The notes under the pieces: model-generated
Seen by the model: only the letters and a program-made list of their open reading frames with translations
Databases searched by the model: none
Told to the model about the DNA's origin: nothing
Part shown: one piece after another, positions 38,205 to 49,925 of the stretch
Layout of the letters: each line of letters starts with the position of its first letter
Position numbering within the stretch: the stretch's first letter is position 1
DNA from: Tetrastigma voinierianum
Lineage: Eukaryota > Streptophyta > Magnoliopsida > Vitales > Vitaceae
DNA: 64,000 nt
Direction: 5' to 3'
Assembly (NCBI GenBank): GCA_016808115.1
Contig: JAEQBH010001145.1
Coordinates: forward strand, 310,001 to 374,000
Program-made: the position numbers and the translations under genes

Positions 38205-39796
38205 TCATGACCTGGCTTTTTGTTGTTGATGGGCCATATCATAAGCTGCAGGAGACTCGTACAGATAGTAAACCAGCATCAAAATAAGACGCCGAATCTT
38301 ATGAAAGCCTGACCTCAGAGAGATCCCTATAAAGCAGGATTCATTGCACCGACAAAGGATGGAAGCCATGGAACCAGTGGGACCCCAAACCCGGCGCGTC
38401 TTCTGTTGGGGAAGAAACACTGCAATCCTCTGCAAAAATTTGAATCAGAGAAAACCTGGTGATCGCATAATTAGCCTCAAATCCATTGGGACCAGTCCCC
38501 AGTATGCTTAAGTCCTTATGGATGAATAATTACCAGCAAGAAGATGACTAGCTTCAAGAGGTTGATATTTGAGAACCTCGTCACAGAATTCCTCGAGGCT
38601 ACCTTTAACATCATGAAGACAATATGTGCTCACTGATAAATGTTTGTCAAGACATCCAAGCCCAAAAGAAAGGATGATGCTCTGAATGGTAATCAAGGAG
38701 CAGCAATTATCAGTTCCATTTTTAAGAACAGAGCAAACTATGGTGACCATGGCCTCAAAGATATGGTCACATCTTGTCATCTGCTGCCTCTACCAGAAGA
38801 ATGGTATCATCCTCAGGGTAAAACGGAGCTACCATATTTTGCCCATCATCCCTATAAACTTTGAAAAATGCAACAACAGAGTAAGTTGGTTGTGTGTGAT
38901 GTCTCTGTAGTCCTGCATCATACTTGAGTTGCGCTATTAAGCGCAAGAGAAGACAGCGACGATCATTGATCCAAGCAATCCCACCGGCAGACTTCGACGG
39001 GTTTTGTTTTCAAACGGTGGCAAGATATTGTCAAATCCTCCGCGCTGGCACAACGCGCCGTTAAAGATCCTTCGCCATAAGGTATGGTGTCAATTTAAGA
39101 TCAGCACAGCAACCCGTAATGATCACAAACGGAATCATTACAGTAGTTTACGGCGATGGATCAATCGAATACTGACGCCTTCCGGTGCTGATCATAGCGA
39201 GTGTTGCAACAATGGCCAGAACTGCAACAGCAATCGGGTCAGAGCAGGTTGCAACCTCTCAGAGATTTGCGTGGATTCAAATGAGTTTCGGGCGTTTGAG
39301 GCAAGATCAGAAGTAAGTCCGGCCCTGGCAACCGCCACCAACACGTTTTGGCGAAGGCGTTCCTGCTGTTATGAATGCTGCAAAGTCTCCCAATTCTATT
39401 CTCAGGTATGCGAACGACCCTCCAGCTACCGGGATTTCTACTGCGAATTCTGTGTAGCAGAAAACAGAGAGCAGAGCTGAAACACCTGGCTTGTTACAGC
39501 AGATCATATTGGTCCAGCATGGTTGCAGCTTCGGGCCAGGTTAATGAAGATGCCAGCTCCAATGACTGAGCCAAACCCGAACCAGGTAAGATCCCACCAT
39601 GTCAGGCAACGTTTCATGTCATTCCACTGTTTGCATCGACCTCTACGGCATCTTCAGGATCTGTCGTGAAGATCTTTGAACCTGAAAATGTCTGGGAGAG
39701 GGCGGAGCGGTAGCTGTCCCAGTTTTCGGGATCTTCCAGAAATCTGCTTGCTCCATCTCCAATATCCTCTCATTAATCATCATCACCACTTTCCAT
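38205..39796 (-). pseudogene. Cationic amino acid transporter, CAT5/CAT8-like, broken
   Basis: CATs are membrane permeases of the APC superfamily (about 14 transmembrane helices) importing arginine, lysine and other amino acids. From the likely start at 39796 (MESGDD) the minus strand gives PENWDSYRSALSQT (39715), NDMKRCLTWWDLTWFGFGSV (39620), IGAGIF, SALLSVFCYTEFAVEIPVAG (39475), GSFAYLRIELGDFAAFITAG (39415), DPIAVAVLAIVATLAMIST (39215), NPSKSLPVGLLGSM (39000), GLDVL near 38650, LLKLVIFLLVII (38550), VFLPQQKT (38420), GVPLVPWLPS (38390) and AAYDMAHQQQ at the C-terminus (38240). The ~1.6-kb intronless span fits the ~600-residue family. The frame changes at least eight times, and the central helices (38650-38950) are only partly recognisable, so no functional protein can be read as given. 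Confidence 0.88.
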
Positions 39797-41561
39797 TGAA
39801 CTATCACTACTTCACAGAATAACAAAGATAATGCAAGAATCACAGCTGCAAGAAGCCTCTTTATGACTCTGGAATGTGATATTTCTTCTGCAAGAGATGT
39901 TACTTTGAATAATTGAGCAATGAAGATGAGACTTTTTTGAGAGTTATCATAAAATAATGCATTTTATTTTGAAAAAAAAAAAAAAATCAATCTAACACGT
40001 TTTTGAAAATAATATCCAAAGTCTCATATTAGTGCTTAAAATCATAGTTGGAACAAAACCCCCTTTTTGAATGGTTGTGAAACGAGGATTGGGATGATGT
40101 ACAAAAGACTAGTCATATGAATGATGTGATTTCTTGGTGGAAAATCTTGGATATTATTTGTTTTTGTTAGTAGACCGTGAGTCACACCCTCTTGGTTTTC
40201 TCGTTATTTTTGTTTTTTTCTACCAATAAATGATGATTCTATGTTTTTTTCCAAATGCCTACACCACACCAGATTGAAGGGTGCAATACTATGATAAGAT
40301 AAGCAGTAAACTCATCCTCTGAGGCAGCGCTGTTGGCTTTAGTTGAGAAGCAGCAATATAGTTTTGGCTTTTATTAAAACTATATTGTTTCTCAAAATAA
40401 AAAGAATAAAGTGAAACAAAGGAAAGACACGTTTTCATTCCTAGCTTTATCATAAGAAAAACACTAAATCAAGAGAATAATAATCGTTTTCAGATAATAC
40501 CAATTGTGTTTTCTATGTTGTCAAAAAAATAGGAACCAAATAGCCCTAAATTATATCATTAAGGATGTGAAACATGATATTTATATTAAACTCAAATTCT
40601 TTTTATTGAGTTTTTAAGCAGAATGATTTGGTTAATTTATGTGATTTTATTTTGCAAGAGGCCATTTAGTTCGTTTTTTAGTATTCTCCTTTTCATTTAT
40701 AATTATTATTATTATTAATTATTATTCTCAATTTTGTTAGAAACACTTACATAAATGTAAGTTGTTTAATCAAAAACATCAACATGCATTAGTATTTTGA
40801 TCAAAATCTTTATCTTAATGATAGTCTCGACCGACCACGCTGAACGTGAATCGCTACATGTAATATAGCTTTATCGCTTTTTGCACCCTTCTATTCATTA
40901 TTAAATTAAGCTACAGATAAATTAAAGATTGCCTTTTTTACGAGATTAATGAGACCGTTCACCTCATGGTCTGAAAAGAAAAATGTAAGTTAGACTTGTT
41001 TGTGGATAGGAGTGGGCCAGATGGATAAAGATTTTCAAGCCAAGACTTAAGGAGTGTCCTGCCATTTCTTATCTTCTTCGTCCTTTCCCTACCAAAGGAA
41101 CTTCTTGAAGTCAATGTGGGGCCCACCTTACTAGAAAATGGTGACTCCTAAAATCCAAATACAGACTGGATTGCTTCCCTTGTTGCTGATCATGACCCAA
41201 TTCAATTTTTTGATTCTCTGGCAAACTCGTTGATCTGAGAATAATAGTGTGAAATATAAAAAATGCAAAATATATGATTCATTGATTTCATAGAAAATAA
41301 TTATAATATTTTATTCAGTATGATACTATCTTAATAAATTATGGATATTATCTTAAAACTATTTATTATAGTAATACTAGGACATTAAGGCAAAACCTAT
41401 AATTTATTAAGGGAGTACCTAAATGCTATTACACCTAAAACATAATTACTTTCATAAAACCGTACTGAATCATGTATTTTATATTTTTTATCTTTTTTAC
41501 GTTTATTCTTAAATCAATACCTGAAACACAAATATTCCCAAATCAATATTTGATAATGTCC
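39797..41561. other. 5' flank of CAT and AT-rich intergenic DNA
   Basis: No gene. 40530-40560 (ggaaccaaatagcccta) looks like another MITE terminus. 41060-41200 is more GC-balanced with no frame of interest. Promoter elements for the minus-strand CAT gene would lie at 39800-40300, but none is distinctive. Confidence 0.35.
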
Positions 41562-41749
41562 AACGTTTTAAAAACCGAACCGATGACTGAATTAAAAAAA
41601 TTACCTGTTCATGGTTTAGAAGCCAATCTGTAGGTCGGTTGGATTAAATCGGGACTAGAAAGGTCACCTATCAATGGTCCGACTAGCCCGTTCGATCACT
41701 TTTTTTTTTTTTTTTTTGAGGGAGGTTTGGGTCTGGTTTTTAAAACACT
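41562..41749. mobile_element. Complete 188-bp MITE with 10-bp TSD (Mutator-like)
   Basis: Identical 10-bp direct repeats gataatgtcc flank the element (41552-41561 and 41750-41759). The ends are inverted repeats: AACGTTTTAAAAACCGAACC on the left, and AGTGTTTTAAAAACCAGACC on the right read on the other strand. The interior includes a T18 run (41700-41717). A 9-11-bp duplication with such TIRs points to a Mutator-type MITE. Two open frames crossing this site are not genes. Related ends occur at 16390-16440. Confidence 0.85.
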
Positions 41750-42175
41750 GATAATGTCCATCAAATTTACTTCTAGCATTAGTTTTAACACCTGGAAGTC
41801 TTCGGAAAAATACTTTGGAATACAAAAAACCAACAACAAATGCAGCAAATCAGAGATCGGTCCTGAACAACACACAAGAATGTTCAAAAATCGTGAGTAC
41901 CTCTACTTGAAAACCATTTTTTCATCCCCCCTCTCTTCAAATTCACTCATTCCTTCACAAAATAAATATATAAACATTAAAGACAAAAACATCAACAACT
42001 CAGCTCTGTGAAAAGAAGAAAAATGATTAATCAGCAACTCCAGCAAAGAAGAACTCATTGTGCTGCTCTCTTATTGATGTTGCTTGTGCTTTCAACTTAC
42101 CTGTGTTAGAATTCTACTTCATTTTTCAAAAGAACAGCTGGGATTATATCATGTTCTGGATTTGCGGCCTTCATT

Positions 42176-45100
42176 TTATTTTGCAAGATAATTAACAGCA
42201 TTAACGCTGCCAACGGCCAGTAGACCAGATACAGCCTGCCTTGCGCTTGAAACCATAACCTTCCGCCTCAAAACTCTCCGCATACATTCTGCAGCCTCGT
42301 CCCTTGATCCAACCACCACCTCGCGTATTACTCGTCCTGAAATTGCAGAACGACATGAATGCTGTTTGTTATAAACAATATGGAAGTATCATATTGTTGG
42401 CAGCTAACATCAAACTTGATATTAGCAAAATTGAAGGTTTGTACAATAATTTATACAGTATGTACAAGTTGAAGTTTCTACCTGATTCACTAAGTTTTGT
42501 TTTCTCCCCCAACTTCATCCCCATTTGGCTTCGGACCTTTGAAGGAAGAGAAGAAACTAGGGAACGAGCTACAGATAAACCAGAGTCCTGGGATTGAGAG
42601 GTCAAAACATATCAGAAGATATAGATTTTTCAGCCAAGTTTGAGAAAAATTGTATCAAACTAGATATTGAAAATAATAAGCTTTCCCTAATGTAAAACTA
42701 AAAGCAAACCAATTATGAGTTCATGTATTTTTTGTCTTGTTTTGTGATCCCTAAACAGTGTGCTTCAGGCTGGGAAAAAAACTGACTTCCTTTGGGAAGA
42801 AGGTCCTTCAGAGAAGAAACATTACTTGATTAATCGGGATACTGTTTGTTTGAATAAAGAGATGATGGATTGGGGTTAAAGAAAAACTTTTGTTGATCAA
42901 TGAGCAAGAAGTAGTCAAAAGGAGTTATCTAAGATAAGGAGTGTCTTTGGAGGCAGATTGTTGCAGGTAAATCAGTGTTGTGATTATCCTCTGAAAGACT
43001 CTTTCCTATGTTATTCCAACTTTCTAACAGATGCCTAGATAGTGGAGATGACAAGATGGTTTTTTAGCAAATGAAATCCTTGTTTTTTTAAGGAATTTTC
43101 ATGATTGAGAGTTGCAAATGGATGAGGCTTTCATGCAAATTGTTTAGTTGGTGAGGGTTGATAGGCATGCCCCAAATAAAATGGTGCATCAGCAAATAAT
43201 CGGCTTTTCTATGTTAGGTCTCATTGTGATTTTCTTCCAATGGGAGGTTTAGGTTTTGTAAACTCTCTTGATGTTTGCTTTTCTTGTTTATGAAGCAGTA
43301 TAGGAGAAAATTCTCGCAATCAATCAGGTAATTAAGACATGTCACTCATTTGTGAATTGGTTTTGTTTGTGCAAAGGCAATGAGGAAACAACAAATCAAA
43401 CCCTCATCCATTGTGAGAAAGCTCAAGATTTTGTGCATTTTTTTGTTCTCTCTTTTTAGGATTGCTTCGGTAATGATTTTCCCAGTTAAAAAGTTGAATT
43501 GTGTTGCCATGGTAGATTTGTGGGGAAAGGTGGTGCAAAGTTTAGGGGACGACACCACTGAACATTTAGGTGAGATGGTTGGGGTCTCTCCTAGCTTAAC
43601 CAATGGTTTCGAGTTCGAGCCCTAAGAATGCAGTTGTGTTCTGTGTAGAGCTTTACCGTCCTTGTGGTCCCTCCCACCTCGTATGGAGATTAATCTAGGT
43701 GGCTTAAAGACGTCTTTTGTGTGTGCACGGACCTGCTCAAGACACCTCATGGTTTGACAAAAAAAAAATGTTTAAGGGATGACACTGCTATACTTGTTTT
43801 GGTGAATTTGTAATTGGATGACTTCTGAAGGCCTTGAAAGCTCATTTCAAACACAGAAAGATTCGTTTTCAAATTTATGATTGGTTGGTCCAAAGGCTAT
43901 GTGGATTTTAATAATATTTCCGTATGGGACGTTGTTGATTATGTGATGAAGGGCTAGGCCTGCTGTGTGGTTTTACTCTATACCTATCAAAAGGAACAAG
44001 TTTCATTATGTTAAATAGGTTTCACTATTTTCCGATCAATAATCATTAGATAAAAGGAACTAACAATTCAAGAGTTTTTCACTTTACCATTACATAAGAT
44101 ATATGAGTAAGAGGGCAGACAAAATAGATAGGTTATCCAAACAATAAACAGGGAATCTTAAGCTCTCTTAAAATATATTCTAAAGAATGAAAAAGAAGAG
44201 AGTTCAATTCGCAAATTACTAAGGGTTCCTGTGATAGACCGAGACATAATCGTTTGATGACCACATCCGATGAGGAGAATTGTAATAATCCTTTGGCTGC
44301 ATACTTAGCAACTGTTTGTACATTGTTTGGAATGCATCAAACTGCCCTTGTACGATCTTCTTCACCTGGAACAGCTTATGTAAATTAACAATCGGAACTC
44401 CAAGAGAACAAAAGAAAATACATTCTTACTTGGCCTCCCAAGGCTAAGGCAATGCAATATCTAACATAAGCAACAGGTGATCGCTTAAAGACTATAGAGG
44501 TTTGCTGTTAGCAGTTATGTTCTGAAAGCATGCAACCCAGCTGAGGGTGGAATCTAGTCCTGAGTAAAGTATCTTGATAATTACCGATAAAAAAAAAAGG
44601 TATCTTGATAATTAGAAGTATCTCAAGTTAAAAGGGTTCATCTATGTTGTAACGATATAATACTATATCTGGCAGCAAACAGTGTCAAACAGAAGTAGTT
44701 CATAACTTTGAAAATATGTATCTCTACTTATATAAAACAAAACCAATCATGACCTATTGAAACCCATCTAATAGATGCAAAGAGTTGACAATATAAGCCT
44801 CGTCAAACCTATTAAAATCTATCGATTTCCCTCTTAAGATTTACACAACCTGTCACAAAAATTTACCTTGTTTCTGTCCTCTGCAAATAGCATCCGCAAG
44901 TCACCCATATACGAGAGGCTACATACTTTGGCATACAGTTGTTCCTGCATGAAAATGAAATGAATAAAAATGGTCTACCAATTCTAAATGACTATACTGT
45001 GATCAGTAAACAAACCTCAGTGAACTTGGCGGGCAAAAGGAGGAGGGCAGCAGAGATTGCACCTTTCAAATTAACAGAATTTAAATTTCCAATATCCAAA

Positions 45101-46884
45101 TTATCCACTAGTATTTGAACCTGAAAGATATTGAGGGAACTTCAAAATAGAACATCAAACATGTAGAAATGAGGTGTATGGATGGAAGGAATACCATGAT
45201 CCCCCAATGGCCAAGATATTTCGACCAATAAATTGGCAAGTAATATCCATACATGACTATCTAAAAGCATAACCATATAGCATAAAAGATAAATTCGGAT
45301 CTGATAAGTTCTGACCCAGGAATATTTTGATGTTCAAATTTTGTCCAGAAGTTAGGAGGAATTTGAGAAAAGTTCAGGAAAAAAAAAAAGGCAAAACAAA
45401 ACAAAACAAAAATGGAATGAATTTGAGTGGAGAAAAATGATTAGTGACAGAATTTTTCAAATTTTTGGAAAGATGGAAAATATGCAGGCAAAATACGGAG
45501 AGAACATCTGATGAGAACCTTTATTTCCTCCTTTAAAAAGATCCCAGGATCCAGATAGCTGGATTTGGTTACCTACATTTCCCCACCTCAGAAGGAGCTC
45601 CCCAGTGTAGTAGTATGAGTTGAGGGAAAGACCCACATCTAACACTGTTTTACACATTATGATTTTATGAGTTAACTATACATGGAACCCGATCTTGAAA
45701 CATGGTTTAACCCTTATACTGCTTTTATCCATTACCCATTCACTGAGAAAAAGCTTTATAATGGTTCACAGATATAAACAGCGCAAATAAATGGCAAGTT
45801 CAAAACCAGATCAGAGAATTGTAATAGGACAAACTATTCTCTACATTTTAAAAATGTAGAATTTCAGCATGAAGCTTCTGGTAGTATCTCATCATGAAGC
45901 AAGTTTTGTAGAGAATCATTTCTCTGTTGTCAATAAAGCAATAGATCAATAGGAGATACTGAAAGGAAAAAAAAAAAGTACAAGAAAAGCATTAGAAGGA
46001 AGACATACGGGTTTTTGTAAACGACCACTTAAGTAGAATGTCTTCCAGTTCAGTACATCCTCAACCAAGTCATGCATCCTAACAACTCCATACTTGAACA
46101 TCTGCCAAAAATTGCTTAGAGGAGAAGGAATTTAGGGAGACAATCAGAAATGCAGTAAATTTAGATACGGAGAAAAGATCTTAATGCAAAATTAGGGGAG
46201 GCAGCTCTGTTGCTGTCTCACTCGCATATGCTCATGTATGCGTGCACACGCACACTCGCACACTCGCACACACACCATTTTTCATGTCATTGAACAGCCA
46301 GTACCTCATCATTCACAGAAACAAATGAGTTAAGAAAGTACACTCTACACCAATTTAGTCTAACAAATGGCGTCTGGCTGCAAACTAACAAGATACAAAT
46401 TTTCGGGTTCATAAGAATCATATTTAAATACATGAAAGTGACAGAGAGTTTTGCAAGAACACTTTCAGTTTTGCCCCCGCATAAATCGCCATCAATAAGG
46501 CTTATAGTATTCATTCATTATCAGATTCTTACAGTAGTACAGTAAACAAAATTAGAGTTTATCAGTATTTCAGAGCTTGTTTTTTACAGAAGGCAAGAAG
46601 AAACATCTGTTTCCAAACTTACCTGAGAATGCCATTGCATGGGATCTGATACACCAAGAATGTAATCCACCATGGTTGACTGAAAAATCACATGCCAAAT
46701 GTATAAGTCAAACAATCGAAAAATCATAGTCAAATCTAAAATAAATGTAAAAAGTTAGAAAACTATTCCCCATCAACCTTGTCATAATTGTTTGGAGTGA
46801 AGCTGATCCATATAGCTTACAGCAGAACTCACAGGGTGAATTCTGTAGCAGACATATGACCTGGCTTTTCTCATTCTCCCGTAT
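42176..46884 (-). CDS. TAM41: TAM41, mitochondrial phosphatidate cytidylyltransferase (5' exon not placed)
   Basis: TAM41 makes CDP-diacylglycerol from phosphatidate and CTP on the inner mitochondrial membrane, the first step towards cardiolipin. Exons on the minus strand, with canonical GT/AG where stated: 46778-46884 (EFCC..LYGSAS, the nucleotidyltransferase GS motif); 46623-46679 (STMVDYILGVSDPMQWHSQ); 46009-46101 (GVVRMHDLVEDVLNW, YLSGRLQKP); 45016-45120 (LVDNLDIGNLNSVNLKGAI); 44867-44944 (SYMGDLRMLFAEDRNK); 44219-44365 (KKIVQGQFDAFQTMYKQ); 42482-42588 (SLVSSLPSKVRSQMGMKLG); 42176-42330 (REVVVGSRDEAAE, RRKVMVSSARQAVSG, stop TAA). Middle exons join in phase. Oddities: the first listed exon and 44219-44365 each carry an apparent 1-base shift; 44219-44365 has no obvious GT donor; and the ~44-residue exon normally between SDPMQWHSQ and KYGVVRMHD is not found. 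The N-terminal exon may lie at 47500-47640. Confidence 0.85.
42840..44010 (+). mobile_element. LINE fragment (RT C-terminal and zf-RVT region) in a TAM41 intron
   Basis: Plus-strand frames give PLKDSFPMLFQLS (43000) and then CKGNEETTNQTLIHCEKAQ (43370-43428). The latter is the Cys/His zf-RVT motif found at the C-terminal end of plant LINE ORF2. Beyond the inserted SINE, 43770-44010 continues with LINE 3'-end-like text. The element is antisense to TAM41 and lies within the 42589-44218 intron. It has many stops and frame changes, and there is no endonuclease or RT core, so it is a 5'-truncated dead copy. Confidence 0.7.
43560..43769 (+). mobile_element. SINE with tRNA-like head, poly(A) and ~20-bp TSD
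   Basis: The head has an A-box-like ttaggtgagatggttgg (43565-43581) and a B-box gagttcgagccc (43610-43621). The tail ends in A9 (43760-43768). Flanking direct repeats match at 16 of 20 positions, all differences being transitions: gtttaggggacgacacc at 43540 and gtttaagggatgacact at 43770. The host DNA is the LINE fragment, so this is a SINE within a LINE within a TAM41 intron. Confidence 0.8.
46240..46276. repeat. (CA)n-type microsatellite in a TAM41 intron
   Basis: An imperfect cacacg/cactcgcacacaca run in the intron where an expected TAM41 exon is missing. Confidence 0.85.
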
Positions 46885-48980
46885 CTGCATAATACTAAAT
46901 GCAAATCTCTACATCAGAAGCAAAATCTAAATCTTGTGGCTAAAATTTTGTGAAAATGAATTGCCCAGATTGCATTTACGGATCAAATTCTATTAGTTCT
47001 GTTCTTAAAATTAAGGTAGCAAATAAGTAACAAACTATTTGGTAGATATCATGCTTATAAAGTAAGATATAATATACAATATTAACATTAACAATACACT
47101 AATTAACCAATGTGCTTATCTTCATTTTTTTGTTCCAAGAATAAATGAAACATAACATTTCTGATCACCATTCTAACTAGTTAAATCTGAATAATAAATA
47201 ACATCCTTCATGTTGAAACATTTAAATTCAATTATGACTGTTCAGTTTCATTTTCTGGAAGATTTTCCCAGAGCAAACAGAGTCACGATAAAATAGGTCG
47301 AAGAATTGCTACTTTGATGATGCTGAACTAAAACAAGCTCAAATGTGCTAAAAATTATGATCAACTGACTTAAAATTCAAAAATCATCAATGGAAGCGGT
47401 AAATGGAGAAGATAGGTGAAAGTGATGAATGAGTCTGTCTCTAATAACAGTGCAGTTATCAGTTAAAGTACTAAGAATTTAAATAAAACACGTCAACTGC
47501 AACTAGAAGACCCAACCCTCAACGTAGGGCAAATTTGAAGAAGATGAAACTTCTGTTATTTTCTCAGTAAACAAACAGGCATAGTACATTTTCTCGGCAA
47601 ACCCCGAAGAGATACACTTGAATTTGGCAGCTGGGAGAAGGGTTTAGGGTTTAGGAATTTTACGATTATTTGAAGAATGAGAGGGTGGCATGATCCCAAG
47701 TACATTTGTGAATCAGTGGATGAATGCTAAAGTAGTTCTTAATAATTTGACCTTAGGCCTCTTTAAGACAAATGTTTCCATTCTTAATAAAGATAAGAAA
47801 AAATATTTTGATAAGCAAATTATTTTCGTGTTTTTAAAAAAAAATAAGGTGTTTCTAATTAAGTTTTTAGTTATTTATACATCATTTTCTTACATATCAA
47901 TGTTTATAAAATAAAGTCGCTCATAACTATTAGATGTAAAAAATTATTCTAAAATATTACTTCTAAATTTTATTCTAATCAGAACCTCGACCATTTTTCA
48001 AATATTTTCATATATTGATAGAAGACTCTTTAAACATGAATTTAGGAAATATCAATTTTTGTTCTAAAAATATCATAATTGTTTTATGTGAAATAATCAT
48101 TTATAAGGATACAATAAATATTAAAGGACAAAAGAGCATTTTTATCTATAACCAGATTATTCAGAAAAAAAAATTTACAAATTTTAATTTGTTTGATGTG
48201 CAAATCATGTCTAGACAAATGATAACAATCTTAGATTAAAGTGTGTTAAATAACAATTGATATTTCAACTAAATAATTTTGTTTCGTACTATTTAAAAAT
48301 AGTACCAAACAATCATTTAGAATTTCTTTAATTTTCTTTAAATTGTAGATAGATCAAAATCATTTTAATTTTAAGTAAAATGAATCTCTCTCTTTAAAAA
48401 AAAATAAATGTTAATTTATTTCAGTATTTTCAAGCAAAAAAAAAGAACTCAAATTTTCAAATCCCAAATAGGATTCTGTTTTAAGCATTAAAGTTCATTT
48501 CTTCCTTTTCTCTCTGTCTTGATTGGAACCCAAAATATGAAATAAGAAATATATTAAAAAATGATGTATAAAATATGAAAAATAAAAACAAATATAATTA
48601 AGATTCTTTAAAAAATTTTCACATTTTATCCTTGTATAATAGAGAAACAAATAAAATAGTTAAATAATTATTTAATTAATTTCATTAATTTTAGAATTTG
48701 TTTTTAATTTCTACCCAATTTTCTTTCTTCCACTTTTCTTTTTTATTTTTCTCTCTAGTTTTTTTCCTTAGTACTATTCGGATTTCTTAGTATTTTTCGT
48801 CTTTCCTTAGTACTATTCGGATTTATTAGTATTTTCGGGTTCCAAAAAATAATAACTAAATGATAACATGAGAGAGAAAACGAGTTCAAGTTCAACCAAA
48901 CATAAGGAAGAACATCTGTGAGTTTCTTTCGAGATCAACCTCATAACATTAGCTATAAAATTATGGTAAGCTTGTAATTC
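46885..48980. other. TAM41 5' region and AT-rich DNA
   Basis: 47500-47640 is more GC-balanced and may hold TAM41 exon 1 or its 5' UTR (minus-strand text with SVSLRGLPRK), but no start could be fixed. 47690-48980 is AT-rich. 48286-48305 is an inverted repeat (gtactattt-aa-aaatagtac). Frames at 47690-47914 and 48015-48239 are AT-biased and unsupported. Confidence 0.4.
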
Positions 48981-49049
48981 TTAGAGTGAACATGTTTGTT
49001 CATGTCCAATGAGGAAACAAACAACGAGTACCCCAGATAGTGTTAATTC

Positions 49050-49389
49050 TTGGAAGGAAAAGTAAAGAAAGCCATTAACGGCAGCTTCAGCTTCAAGTTT
49101 GCTCAAAGTGCGCCATTCTTGCGCGCCTACCAGATCGGGAAGCGCGATTCGCGGTTCCGACCATTCCACGGCGTCAGGGGAGTCTTAAATCTGTCCAGCA
49201 GAAACGAATTGCACATTCCCACGAAACCGCTCGCCTAGCGGCAAATAGTCTTTTCTCTATACTGTCTCGATATGCAGTACCTCTGCCGGGCAATGTTTCC
49301 GCTCTCTCAAAAGCGTCTATATATATTCTTGGGTTCGGTTTCTCTACTCCTTCAAGACCAGAGAATACTCCAAAGTCCCATTCGGTTCC
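49050..49389 (-). pseudogene. HDHD3-like HAD hydrolase, last exon, broken
   Basis: HAD-superfamily hydrolases use an Asp nucleophile to remove phosphate; this subgroup resembles human HDHD3. The exon starts after a cag acceptor at 49390-49392 and gives GTEWDFGVFSGLEGVEKPNP followed by RIY: the motif-III lysine with P-P-RIY. In other frames come GDS-region remnants (YRDSIEK near 49240), LLDRFKTP (49195) and ALPDLVGAQEW (49120), the usual C-terminus. At least two frame changes occur in 330 bases, and the GDS(M)xxD motif is degraded. Upstream exons with the catalytic DxD were not found at 49400-50600. Confidence 0.75.
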
Positions 49390-49589
49390 CTGAATGATCG
49401 AATGAAAAAAATGATAATGAACCCAAAAAGATGGCAAAATCTATCACAATTATGTTTAAGTGCATTGTTGGACCAATATGAATGAAAAAGAAACCCAACT
49501 CACTCACTTGTTTTATTATGTTAAGTTGTATTTTTCGCATCAAACTAATAAAAACATGTAATCTACATATGAAGAATAAATTTGCGTTG

Positions 49590-49925
49590 GCGAGGCAATT
49601 TTCTGCCACATGGGAGAAGAAAATCATTATAGTCGGAATTTACCCATCTTCTCTCTCTTCGCAAACTAATAGGTAATATTGCCATTGTTATAACTGCGTT
49701 ACATTGAGGATAAATGTCTTACATTAGTGTTATGACAGTGGTACATTAGTCTAAATAAAGAAGAATTATGAATCCCAGTATGTTGCCACCTGGGAGAGAA
49801 AATCAATAAATCAAATCTCCTCATACTCTATTCCCGGTTAATCTCTATTATTATAACAGTGTTACATTAAGGATAAATGTGTTATATTAGTGTATAGTAG
49901 TGATACATTAGTCTATAGAAGAAAG
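49590..49925. repeat. Tandem duplication, ~170-bp unit
   Basis: Unit 1 (49600-49772) and unit 2 (49775-49921) share, in order, gccac(a/c)tgggagagaaaatca, a t/c-rich part, gttacatt(g/a)aggataaatgt and acattagtcta. It lies just upstream of the HAD exon. Confidence 0.8.

Noticed and set aside
38990..39240. Bacterial-looking GC island as horizontal transfer
   Set aside because: The minus strand encodes CAT residues in the correct family order, so it is part of the plant gene.
39004..39480. 158-codon plus-strand frame
   Set aside because: It is the antisense shadow of the CAT gene; the minus strand carries clear transporter residues here.
45185..45260. Extra TAM41 exon
   Set aside because: It is open on the minus strand, but no splice sites in phase and no matching family residues; adjoining exons join in phase without it.
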